Assembly (NCBI GenBank): GCA_015661075.1
Contig: JACVQJ010000002.1
Location: forward strand, 1 to 64,000
Reading direction: 5' to 3'
Source: Parachlamydiales bacterium
GTDB taxonomy: Bacteria; Chlamydiota; Chlamydiia; Chlamydiales; SM23-39
Length of the DNA: 64,000 nt
Position numbers and translations under genes: made by a program. Under the pieces are notes generated by a model that had not been told where the DNA came from, did no database searches, and saw only the letters and a program-made list of their open reading frames with translations. This document shows, piece by piece, positions 17,872 through 26,370 of this stretch (position 1 is the first letter of the stretch; each line of letters opens with the position of its first letter).

Positions 17872-18303
17872 CTTGAGATTATCTGGGATGTAAATGTTTA
17901 TTTTACTGATACGGGCCTGGTGTGTCATCTCCTGGGAATTGAGACGGTTGAACAGCTGAGCAAAGATCCTCTGTATGGCAATATATTCGAAAATTGGGTT
18001 CTCATCGAATTGATGAAGGCGCGATACAATCAGGGCATGGATCCCCGGCTCTACTTTTATCGCGACGTTTCCGGTCGCGAGGTCGACATCCTCTTGCAAA
18101 AAGGAAGTAATCTCACGCCGGTCGAAATCAAGAGCAGCAAAACTTTCTCCCCTTCCTTTCTGGACGGATTGAGGTATTTTCATCAGCAAACGCCTCGAAG
18201 AGCGCACAAGGGAGCTCTCATCTACGGCGGACAGCAAACGCAGCAAATCGGCGAGTTTCAGCTTCTAACGGTCGAAAATTGTGCTCGGCTGATGGATGAT
18301 TAA
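17872..18303 (+). pseudogene. C-terminal remnant of a second DUF4143 ATPase
   Basis: Only the last ~140 codons of a DUF4143 protein remain open, from about 17872. The start of the frame reads YFTDTGLVCHLLGIE, an internal DUF4143 motif, and the end contains REVDILLQKG and PVEIKSSKTF, the nuclease-like D...ExK residues. No Walker A or B sequence precedes it; an in-frame stop lies at 17869 and the intact ATPase ends at 17829. A GTG at 17920 could start a short protein, but a truncated gene is more likely. It probably lost its ATPase half through recombination with or next to the neighbouring copy. Confidence 0.75.
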
Positions 18304-18390
18304 ATTAAAATAATCTTTCTGTCTATCACAAAAAGAATCAGAATGTTAGAACTTATCGATCTTCACATGGCGATGAGCGTTGTGTAAAGA

Positions 18391-18415
18391 CCCTGTCTTG
18401 GCTATCAAGGCAGGG
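18391..18415. other. Hairpin upstream of 18453 gene
   Basis: CCCTGTCTTG and CAAGGCAGGG form a 10-bp stem (one G-U pair) with a 5-base loop. No T-run follows. It may end the transcript of the preceding remnant or lie in the leader of the next operon. Confidence 0.45.
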
Positions 18416-18452
18416 ATTGGATAAACCTTGAAAAACCTGAAAACGAGATTCA

Positions 18453-19037
18453 ATGATGAAACGATTTTTCCAGCGATTGAGCCGAATAGCTTTTTTATCA
18501 GTAATGCCTCTCACTTTTCTTAGCTTCATCCCCCAGCCTGTATTCAGTCAAACGGCTCAGGAGCCGTCTGCATCGGTTCAGATGAACGAGATTCTTCAAT
18601 TCGCCGCCGATAACGACATGGAAGCGCTGCAAGCTGCCTTTCAAATCATCGCGCAAACGATCGAAGATTCGAAAGATCCGGCTGCTACGACGCTTTCTTA
18701 TGTTGAGGCTTTCGTTGCCGAGGCGAATGCCCGTACGGGTGGATCGCTGAGCGTGCCGGAAGTGCTCATAATTCTGAGGGAACACCTGGACGTATTCCAG
18801 ATTCCCCCCGCTGAACAGGAAACCATCATCAAAGCCATTGAGTCGTTGGAAAACCCTGATCTGGCTCCAGCGAACGATGAATGGGTCGAAGCAGTGGCTG
18901 GCAAGAACCATCACCACCATCATAAAATTCCATGGAAGTACATAGCGATTGGAGTGATCGCCGTTACAGCAATGATTATTTCTCCGCCGACAGCTGTCGC
19001 TGTTGTTCAGGGAGCGATCGTCGTTTCGATGCATTAA
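18453..19037 (+). CDS. Secreted or membrane-anchored hypothetical protein with His cluster
   Basis: A 194-residue protein that I cannot assign. It has an N-terminal signal peptide or anchor (about residues 8-33, ending VFSQTAQ), a helical acidic middle with several short helices, a run of five histidines after Asn at about residues 152-156, and a hydrophobic C-terminal segment (YIAIGVIAVTAMIISPP) that looks membrane-spanning. Either of two adjacent ATG codons (18453 or 18456) can serve as start. The next gene begins 24 bases downstream, so the two are probably co-expressed as an envelope pair. Confidence 0.7.
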   Translation: MMKRFFQRLSRIAFLSVMPLTFLSFIPQPVFSQTAQEPSASVQMNEILQFAADNDMEALQAAFQIIAQTIEDSKDPAATTLSYVEAFVAEANARTGGSLSVPEVLIILREHLDVFQIPPAEQETIIKAIESLENPDLAPANDEWVEAVAGKNHHHHHKIPWKYIAIGVIAVTAMIISPPTAVAVVQGAIVVSMH

Positions 19038-19061
19038 AAATACTGAATAGGGTTTGATCAA

Positions 19062-20420
19062 ATGATAAAAAAAACAATTCTTACGGTTCTTTTAGGATCC
19101 ACAGCTGCATTTGCTGAGTTCTCTCAATCCGCTTCTACGGACGACTTATTGCGCAGCGAACTGTCTACTTATCCTGCTCAGGCTTCTGAAATCAAACGAA
19201 CCTCGCAAGTGTCGTTTGATGTTCATTTTTCGCCCTTTGCGGGTTCGCAAAATATCCTGGCTCTCCATCAGGGGTTCGAACGGTTGGAAAACGCTTTTTT
19301 TCCAACGCCAAAAATGACTCTGGACGATTTAAAAAAGCTTGAGCAGAGCGCCTTGTTGTCCAGCTCGAGTCAATGGGGACGGTGGAGTCGAAATCTTTTC
19401 TATTGGCTCCCGTTGAATGTAACATTTTTAATGACTCAGCATGAGATTTTTGGCCATGGATATCGCATCCGGGATCTGGGATCCAAATATGGGAAGGTTA
19501 CGGGCTATTCCGTCCACGGGTTTGGTGCGGTCACGGAATTTGACCCAACGCCGCTCATGACGTCGAGTCAGATGCTCACCATCGCGATCGCAGGATGCGA
19601 GGCGGAAGCCATTATGGCGAATCAGGTTCGCATGCGATGGTTAGGCCAGCAATTCATCGATCCGAGGCAAGCGCCGCTGTATAGCGGAGGGACATTGGGG
19701 TTGATGGGTTATACCTTGTCCGTTCGGAAAACGCCCACTTCTGCGCCGAGAGATGGAAACGATATGAAGAATTATCTGTTCTATCTGAATGCGACGTATC
19801 CGGATGCTCATTTAAGTGGCCGCAGTCTGCGCAATCAGGCAATGCTCAATTTGCTCGATCCATTTTTGTTTTTATCGATGATGTCCGAATTGAATTATAT
19901 CAAAACCGGCTTGCCGTCGGCGATTCCGATGATCAGCCTGGGCGGTGGAGTGAAATACCTTCCGGCGCTGCGTTTTGGACTCACGCCATTCGGTCCTCAA
20001 TATTATTTGGAGAATTTCTTTCTGAAAGGCTCCATTCCTACGCATGTTTATCTGAAATGGGGTCGCCATGGAGCTAATACTTATTACGGTCTTGGCCTGG
20101 AGAACCGCAACATGTTCACATGGAAGAATGCGTCCATTGGTGTGAAAATGGATATCTGGCATCAGCCGAACGTCTTGTTTAAAGGCGGCGCGTTGACGTT
20201 GGATCAAATGATGGATGTGCCGCTCCCGCCGCTTTATTCCGCAGAGGTATTGAGTGAGAAACGCTTTGGTGCTGCCGGAGCTGTTGTGGGATCTTATGAA
20301 CTTCCCGATTCTTTAGCCGAGCTCAATCTCGAGCTGGGTTACAAGACAAAAGGATATCTTCCCGGGGAAGCTCTGAGACAATCGCCGATTCTTCGCGGCG
20401 GTTTTTCATTGAGTTTTTAA
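19062..20420 (+). CDS. Exported hypothetical protein with HExxGH-like motif
   Basis: A 452-residue protein with a clear signal peptide (MIKKTILTVLLGSTAAFA). I do not recognise the family. The segment MTQHEIFGHGYRIRD (H127, E128, H132) follows a hydrophobic stretch and resembles, with one extra residue, the HExxH zinc-protease motif. About 50 residues later comes IAIAGCEAEAIMANQ, where a glutamate could be a third ligand. The C-terminal half is rich in Gly and aromatic strands (LGGGVKYLPALRFGL, YKTKGYLPGEAL) and ends in Phe, like an outer-membrane beta-barrel. Metalloprotease activity is only a suggestion. It follows the 18453 gene by 24 bases. Confidence 0.7.
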   Translation: MIKKTILTVLLGSTAAFAEFSQSASTDDLLRSELSTYPAQASEIKRTSQVSFDVHFSPFAGSQNILALHQGFERLENAFFPTPKMTLDDLKKLEQSALLSSSSQWGRWSRNLFYWLPLNVTFLMTQHEIFGHGYRIRDLGSKYGKVTGYSVHGFGAVTEFDPTPLMTSSQMLTIAIAGCEAEAIMANQVRMRWLGQQFIDPRQAPLYSGGTLGLMGYTLSVRKTPTSAPRDGNDMKNYLFYLNATYPDAHLSGRSLRNQAMLNLLDPFLFLSMMSELNYIKTGLPSAIPMISLGGGVKYLPALRFGLTPFGPQYYLENFFLKGSIPTHVYLKWGRHGANTYYGLGLENRNMFTWKNASIGVKMDIWHQPNVLFKGGALTLDQMMDVPLPPLYSAEVLSEKRFGAAGAVVGSYELPDSLAELNLELGYKTKGYLPGEALRQSPILRGGFSLSF

Positions 20421-20426
20421 GTCTAT

Positions 20427-20450
20427 AGCGCACCTCGTTTGAGGTGCGCT
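20427..20450. terminator. Perfect hairpin after the 19062 gene
   Basis: AGCGCACCTC and GAGGTGCGCT make a perfect 10-bp stem with a GTTT loop, seven bases after the stop at 20420 and 22 bases before the RHS gene start. It lacks a T-run, so termination may be weak or factor-dependent; its position suits a boundary between two transcription units. Confidence 0.5.
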
Positions 20451-20471
20451 CAGTTCTCGATGGCAAACTGA

Positions 20472-23400
20472 ATGAATAAATACTGGATCGCGTTTTTCCT
20501 CTCCGTCTGTGCTTTATCGGCCAACGAAGACTTATCGGTAGCGACCCTCGCCAACGATCCCTCTGCCATCATTGGCGGCGCTGTCAACGCCATCACCGGT
20601 GAATTACTCAGCTCCGAAGAAGACTTAACAATCCAGGGCGCTGAGCCGATCCATCTATCGCGAACGTATTGTAACGGTTCATGGTCATTTGGCTCATTTG
20701 TATTTGCCTATAAACGATCGAACCACACATGGATTGTATCGGAGCCCAATGGCGGTCAGATCAAATACGAAAAAGACGATAATGTAAAAATCGACCGTGT
20801 AAAGTATATCCGATGCACGCCAAAAAACCTTAAAGAGGGCTTTTCAAATACGGCCATGGGAGCGATCTCGAGCCGTACGAACTTCAAAAATAATTATATT
20901 CTGATCGAAGAAGAAAAATATCGGCATTTGATCGTCCATGCATCTAATGGCTCTGTGCGCGAGTATAAAAAAACACCCGTTGTCGATGGCGAGGATGATG
21001 AAATAATCGGATTTCGACTGGTCTCCGAACACCTACCGAATGGCCATTGGATTTTGTACGATCATGTGGAAAAAGAACATAACCGCATGCTGCTGACGAA
21101 AATCCGCAGCACAAATGCATCTCGGAGCGTGACATTTGCCTGGGTTGAGATCTCTTATGATGATCCAAAACAAAAAAACAAAAATTTCACTGTCAGAGGT
21201 AGCGACGGCCAGACGGTTCGATATGGTTTTGAAGGCGGCAAAAAAGGCGAAGTGAACTCCATCTGTTCGTCACAAGCTCCTGATACCAGCCTGGAATATT
21301 TCCAGCTATCAAATGAGTATTCCCTGAAAAATATCAGCTCCCCATCGCAGCATCGTCTCCGTGCGATTTCGGATCCGTGCCATCGACGCTTGCATGCCGA
21401 CTATTACAATAAACCCATCGATACGGTCGCCAACCGAACCGTTAAGATCACGGATACACACTGCTTCGTACCACGTATAATAACGGTGTACGAGGATGGC
21501 AAACCGGTGATGCGCACCGTATATGATGAAAAGTTCTTCCCTGACGCCAATCGAAGCAAAATCAAAACACTATCCGCTCCTGTCAATCCCGATGGCAGCC
21601 TCCGCCCTGTCTATTCGTTCATTTACAGTTTTCATCGCGTCAATGAATATTCTGAAAAAACACAAAAAGAGGGGTCCGTCGAAGTTTTTGATGCCGATCT
21701 CAATCGAACGGTCTATCAATGGGGCGAGGATCTGCGCCTGTATTCGATCGAGCGGTTTTCCAGGGACAACCAGCTTTTGAATAAAGAGCGCTATGTATGG
21801 GGCTGCGGTCCGGATCTGGCTAATTTGATCTGTAAAAGTATGATCGATGCCGATGGATCGGTCATTTCCTCCGTACGCTACCTATATGATCCGCGCGGGA
21901 ATGTGCTCGAAGAGAGGCTCTACGGCAATCTTTCAGGCGCGGGACCACCTCCCATTCTCGGTGCAAATGGCATTCCCATCGACAATGGGACGGAGGTCTA
22001 TTGCAAGCGCTTTCGCTATTCATCTTCCGAGCCCAATCTTTTACTGGAAGAATCCGACGACTCGGGCCGCCGGATCGTCACCGATTATTTGACTGGAACA
22101 GATCTTCCCGTTTCGCAATTGACCTATGATCGCGATGTGCTCAAGCTATGCAAGACGTTTGAGTACGACAATGATCGCGTGTTGATTCGCGAAGTGACCG
22201 ACGATGGCGTTTCGCAAACGATTCGGCGCATCACCCCTGTCGCTCAGGCGCCCTATATCGGTCTGCCGCACATCATTGAGGAATCGTATTGTCAGGAGGG
22301 GCGTGAACAACTGCTGAAAAAAACCGTTCTCACTTATACGACAGGCGCAAAAATTGCACGGCAAGATGTTTACGACGCTCAAAACGCTTTGCGATTCAGC
22401 ATCGAGATGTCATACGACGGCAAGGGCCGGCTCATCGAGCGGACGAACCCTGTGGGTCAGTGGGAAACATCGTCCTATGACCCTTGCGGCAATCGAATTC
22501 TCACGCGCGATTTTTCTGGCCGTTTGACCCAAGCCGGCAGCTATGACGCTTGCCATCGACCTACGCTCATTCAGCATCAGGGCGATGATGGAATTATTCA
22601 GGATCGGCGGCTGGGCTATGATTTACGCGGCAACGCCATATCAGACATTGACCTGCACGGCAATGAGACGAAAAACGCCTTCGATGCGCTGAACCGCCGG
22701 ATTGAAACCCAGCTGCCGCCGCTCATCGGCGAGAAGAAAGAGCTCATTTCTTCCGTTCACCGCAGTGTTTTTGATGGCGCCGGCCGCGAAATTCTCCATA
22801 CCGATGCTTTGGGGAATACCACCAAGACCTCATATAACGCCTATGGCAAACCGACTCTCGTGATCCATTCCGATGGCGCCTCTGATGAATATATCTACAA
22901 TCTCGACGGCACTCTCAAAACTCACATCGATCCGCAGGGAATCGCTACTACCTACGCCTATAATGGCTTGCGGCAGATCACGCAAAAATCGATCTCGTCG
23001 GCCGGCTGCAGTTTGGCTGAAGAGCATTTTGAATATAGCGGAAACAACCTCATCGCGCAGATTGATGCCGAGGGGAATCGAACCACCTTCACATACGATG
23101 GCGCGGGCCGGAAAATCGCCGAGGAGTGCAATGGCGAGAAGACGGCATTTTCCTATGACTCGCTGGGACGCCTTCACCAGACGCAAACCGGTGATCTATG
23201 CATTGTCATGGAATACAATCTCCTCAATCAAGTCATTGAAGAGAAAAAGTTGTCTGCCTCGGGCGATCTGATCCGCCAGGTGCAGTATGAGTATGACGCT
23301 GCGGGCAACCGTTCGGCCGTCATCCGAGGCATCGCCGGGCAAAAAGCGCAAGAAACGATGCAATACGATTCTATGAATCGCCTCATCCGAAAAACGAACC

Positions 23401-25763
23401 CGATCGGCCATACCGAAACGATTAGCTATCAGGATCAATATCCCAATGCCTATGGGCAAAAAGTCTCGCAAACCATCCACACTGATCCGATGGGGCTGGA
23501 GACCATCGACACAAAAGATGCTCAAGGTCACCTGGCCAGCTTAGAAAAAAGAAATGGATGCTCGCTCTCGCGGCAGGAAAAATTCTATGACGCGAACGGA
23601 CAGCTCACACGCCAGATTGATACGGTCTATGCGCCCCATGGCTCGCCGCATGATGTCCAGACCCGCTGGGAATATGACACCCGCGGCCGCCTGACAACGC
23701 TGATCGAAGCGGATGGCACACTCGATGCCAAGACGACGCGCCATCTGTATCAGCCCGATGGCAAGCTCTCCCAGACGATCAAGCCAGATGGAACCTCGCT
23801 TTTTTACACCTACGATGGCTTGAGCAATCTGGCGTCTTTGCACTCCTCAGATGGGACGGTTCGCCATCAGATGGCCTACAATCGCCTGGGCCATCTTATA
23901 CAAAGCGATGAACTTCAGCGGACATATGACGTGAAGGGGCGCATCCTGAGCGAGGCATTTCCGGGCGGCTATGCGATGGAAAATACTTATGATTCGCAAG
24001 GGCGCCGGATTGCATGCTCAATCCCTGCGGCCAACTGTCAGATCGAGTACGCCTATAACGCTCTGGATTTGCAGAGCATCCAGCGAAAAACCATCGATGG
24101 CCAAGTGCTTTATACGCATCATTATTCATCCTATGATCTCTCCGGCAATCTCCTGGGAGAAGAGTTGATTGACAACAGCCGCGCGCGCTTCACCATCGAT
24201 CCATTGTCGCGTAAAACCAGGATCGATTCCCCGCATTTTGCGCAGGAAGCGGTTGCGTTCGACCGTGCGGGCAATATCATTCGTACACGAACGCAAGGCG
24301 ATGAAAGCGTCTATTCCTACGACAAGCTCTATCAGCTCACATCGGAGTCGGGGCTTTTTGCTCATGAATACACGAACGATTCGCTCTATAACCGATTGCA
24401 GAAAGATCAGGATTGCATCCAGGTCAATGATCTCAACCAGGATGTCACGCATTTTGAATATGACCGAAACGGGAATCCCACTCGCCAAAACGACACGCGC
24501 TATACCTACGACGCGCTTGATCGCTTGATTCGCCTCGAATCGCCTCAGCAACGCCAGGATTTTACTTACGATTCCCTGCATCGCTGTCTCACAAAAACGA
24601 CTTTTCAAAATGGCGAGCTGAAAACGCGGTATTTTATCTATGATGGGCAAAACGAGATTGGTTCATTTGATGAAAGGGCGCAACTTCAGGAGCTGCGCAT
24701 ACTCGGACAGACCTCGCATGCAGAAATCGGCGCAGCGAGTGCCATCGAATTGCAGGGAAGGGCATACGCCCCGATCCACGATCTGCCGGGGAATATCGCC
24801 GCTCTCGCACCCCTCGATCACGGCGCTGCGGCCATTTATCGCTACAGTGCGTTTGGAGAGGAGAAGGTCGACGGGATTATTAGTCCTTGGCGATTCTCGT
24901 CGAAGAGAAGCGATGCAAGTACAGGTCTGGTTTACTACGGCCGAAGGTACTATATGCCTGTTTATGGACGCTGGCTGACGCCTGATCCCGCGGGCTTTAC
25001 GGACGGCATGAATCTGTACGCCTTCGTCCATAATGATCCCCTGACGCACTTTGATGAGTATGGATTGTGGCTGGAGCCAAGGCCTCCCGGTACATTCAAC
25101 AGCTCGCAAGGGTTTCAACTCATGGCCAATTCATGTGTTGATTTGTACAGCAGTCCTCGTGTTTGGGGAGGTGCGCAGGCATTGGGAGGGCTTGTTGCGA
25201 CCAACATTGGTGTGGGGATGACGGGCACGGCAATTTTAGCACCCTTCGGAGTTCCGCTAACGGCGTATGGCCTTGACCATTACATAGCAGGGATGAACAC
25301 CGTATTCTCCGGTATACCGAGAGATACTGTCACCACTCAGCTCTTACACAAAACTGGTATATCTCTGAATACAGCGCGCTTAACGGATTGCGGCTTAGGA
25401 ATCGGTTTAACGGGGGTGGGAGGTGCTATGCGAAACACCACCATGCAGAATGCCTTTGCAGCCTTCCAGGTTCAAACTAATGAAGCATTTCAAATTGCAA
25501 AAAATGGTGGAAGAAATGCTGGATTTTTAAAAAACAATCTTAATCGCAATGTCGATGAACTTAAAAAAGGGATTCTAAGCTTTGAGAAACAAATGGCTCA
25601 TCATAACGATAAAATTTTAGATCCTGCAAAATTTATCAAAAATTGGCAAGAATTAGATCCCAGACAGCAGAAGGCGTTGATTAATAAAAAATGGCCATCT
25701 GACATTAAACGCTTGACAGAACAACGAGACATTCTTCAAGGTGTCCTCGAAGAAAACCATTGA
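20472..25763 (+). CDS. RHS repeat protein with C-terminal toxin-like tip
   Basis: A 1763-residue polymorphic-toxin-type protein. A signal peptide (MNKYWIAFFLSVCALSA) is followed by a DUF6531-like opening (AVNAITGELLSSEEDLTIQGAEPIHLSRTY), dozens of YD repeats (for example YDGAGRKIAEE, YDALDRLIRLE) between about residues 400 and 1420, and the RHS-associated core (YYGRRYYMPVYGRWLTPDPAG, NDPLTHFDEYGL). DEYGL at residues 1528-1532 corresponds to the autoproteolysis-type DPxGL border. The 231-residue tip after it has a Gly-rich hydrophobic pre-toxin region (LDHYIAGMNTVFSGIPRDTVT) and a charged terminal domain (GGRNAGFLKNNLNRNVDELKKG to ILQGVLEENH) of unknown activity. Core proteins of this kind encapsulate the tip in a shell. 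The immunity candidate follows directly. Confidence 0.88.
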   Translation: MNKYWIAFFLSVCALSANEDLSVATLANDPSAIIGGAVNAITGELLSSEEDLTIQGAEPIHLSRTYCNGSWSFGSFVFAYKRSNHTWIVSEPNGGQIKYEKDDNVKIDRVKYIRCTPKNLKEGFSNTAMGAISSRTNFKNNYILIEEEKYRHLIVHASNGSVREYKKTPVVDGEDDEIIGFRLVSEHLPNGHWILYDHVEKEHNRMLLTKIRSTNASRSVTFAWVEISYDDPKQKNKNFTVRGSDGQTVRYGFEGGKKGEVNSICSSQAPDTSLEYFQLSNEYSLKNISSPSQHRLRAISDPCHRRLHADYYNKPIDTVANRTVKITDTHCFVPRIITVYEDGKPVMRTVYDEKFFPDANRSKIKTLSAPVNPDGSLRPVYSFIYSFHRVNEYSEKTQKEGSVEVFDADLNRTVYQWGEDLRLYSIERFSRDNQLLNKERYVWGCGPDLANLICKSMIDADGSVISSVRYLYDPRGNVLEERLYGNLSGAGPPPILGANGIPIDNGTEVYCKRFRYSSSEPNLLLEESDDSGRRIVTDYLTGTDLPVSQLTYDRDVLKLCKTFEYDNDRVLIREVTDDGVSQTIRRITPVAQAPYIGLPHIIEESYCQEGREQLLKKTVLTYTTGAKIARQDVYDAQNALRFSIEMSYDGKGRLIERTNPVGQWETSSYDPCGNRILTRDFSGRLTQAGSYDACHRPTLIQHQGDDGIIQDRRLGYDLRGNAISDIDLHGNETKNAFDALNRRIETQLPPLIGEKKELISSVHRSVFDGAGREILHTDALGNTTKTSYNAYGKPTLVIHSDGASDEYIYNLDGTLKTHIDPQGIATTYAYNGLRQITQKSISSAGCSLAEEHFEYSGNNLIAQIDAEGNRTTFTYDGAGRKIAEECNGEKTAFSYDSLGRLHQTQTGDLCIVMEYNLLNQVIEEKKLSASGDLIRQVQYEYDAAGNRSAVIRGIAGQKAQETMQYDSMNRLIRKTNPIGHTETISYQDQYPNAYGQKVSQTIHTDPMGLETIDTKDAQGHLASLEKRNGCSLSRQEKFYDANGQLTRQIDTVYAPHGSPHDVQTRWEYDTRGRLTTLIEADGTLDAKTTRHLYQPDGKLSQTIKPDGTSLFYTYDGLSNLASLHSSDGTVRHQMAYNRLGHLIQSDELQRTYDVKGRILSEAFPGGYAMENTYDSQGRRIACSIPAANCQIEYAYNALDLQSIQRKTIDGQVLYTHHYSSYDLSGNLLGEELIDNSRARFTIDPLSRKTRIDSPHFAQEAVAFDRAGNIIRTRTQGDESVYSYDKLYQLTSESGLFAHEYTNDSLYNRLQKDQDCIQVNDLNQDVTHFEYDRNGNPTRQNDTRYTYDALDRLIRLESPQQRQDFTYDSLHRCLTKTTFQNGELKTRYFIYDGQNEIGSFDERAQLQELRILGQTSHAEIGAASAIELQGRAYAPIHDLPGNIAALAPLDHGAAAIYRYSAFGEEKVDGIISPWRFSSKRSDASTGLVYYGRRYYMPVYGRWLTPDPAGFTDGMNLYAFVHNDPLTHFDEYGLWLEPRPPGTFNSSQGFQLMANSCVDLYSSPRVWGGAQALGGLVATNIGVGMTGTAILAPFGVPLTAYGLDHYIAGMNTVFSGIPRDTVTTQLLHKTGISLNTARLTDCGLGIGLTGVGGAMRNTTMQNAFAAFQVQTNEAFQIAKNGGRNAGFLKNNLNRNVDELKKGILSFEKQMAHHNDKILDPAKFIKNWQELDPRQQKALINKKWPSDIKRLTEQRDILQGVLEENH
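24657..24992 (+). repeat. RHS core, first copy of 336-bp direct repeat
   Basis: The coding segment from IGSFDE to LTPDPA is repeated without insertions or deletions at 26011-26346 (constant offset 1354 bases). The two copies flank the toxin tip and immunity gene. Confidence 0.85.
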
Positions 25764-25773
25764 GGTTAATGTT

Positions 25774-26010
25774 ATGAAAGACGATAAATTTGAAAATTAT
25801 ATTTTTGATCTTGGTAAATTGATTAAGGAAAAAGCCTTAGAAGCAAAGCGCATTAAAGAGTCATCTTCTAATGATGATAAATACAATATTGGGTATCTTA
25901 TGGCATTTCATGAAGTAATTGATATTATGAAACAACAGGCGGTTGCTTTTAAAATCAAACAAAAAGATGTTGGATTGGATGACATGGACCCTGATTCAGA
26001 GTTGCTGTAA
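25774..26010 (+). CDS. Candidate immunity protein for the RHS tip
   Basis: A 78-residue acidic, helical protein starting at ATG 25774 eleven bases after the RHS stop; a GAGG sequence just before serves as ribosome binding site. Notable segments are YNIGYLMAFHEVIDIMKQQA and VGLDDMDPDSELL. Its position directly behind a polymorphic toxin tip, small size and strong negative charge at the C-terminus are the standard signs of an immunity gene. I cannot name the family. The frame is open upstream to 25741 inside the toxin gene, but the later ATG has the better signal. Its stop codon is followed at once by the duplicated RHS core. Confidence 0.7.
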   Translation: MKDDKFENYIFDLGKLIKEKALEAKRIKESSSNDDKYNIGYLMAFHEVIDIMKQQAVAFKIKQKDVGLDDMDPDSELL

Positions 26011-26370
26011 ATCGGTTCATTCGATGAGACCCTGCAACTCCAGGAGCTGCGTATCCTCGGATCAACCCCCCATGCGGAAATCGGTGCCGCCATCGCCATC
26101 GAGTTGCAAGGAAAGGCCTATGCCATGATCCACGATCTGCCGGGGAATATCGCCGCTCTCGTACCTCTCGATCACGGCCCAGCGGCCATTTATCGCTACA
26201 GTGCGTTCGGAGAGGAGAAGGTCGATGGGATTATTAGTCCCTGGCGATTTTCTTCGAAGAGACGCGATGCAGGCACGGGTCTTGTCAGTTATGGCCGAAG
26301 GTACTATATGCCGATGTTTGGACGCTGGCTGACGCCCGATCCGGCAAGCATTTGTGTATCATTCTTTTAA
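26011..26370 (+). pseudogene. Orphan RHS core fragment (second copy of the direct repeat)
   Basis: From the base after the immunity stop codon, the same frame reads a headless RHS core (IGSFDETLQLQELRIL to FGRWLTPDPA) that is collinear with 24657-24992. After DPA it diverges into SICVSFF and a stop, and the convergent DUF4143 gene begins its stop at 26359. This is the displaced remnant of an earlier rhs 3' end, as left when a new core-tip-immunity module is inserted by recombination within the core. An ATG at 26104 could start an 88-residue product, but function is unlikely. Confidence 0.85.
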
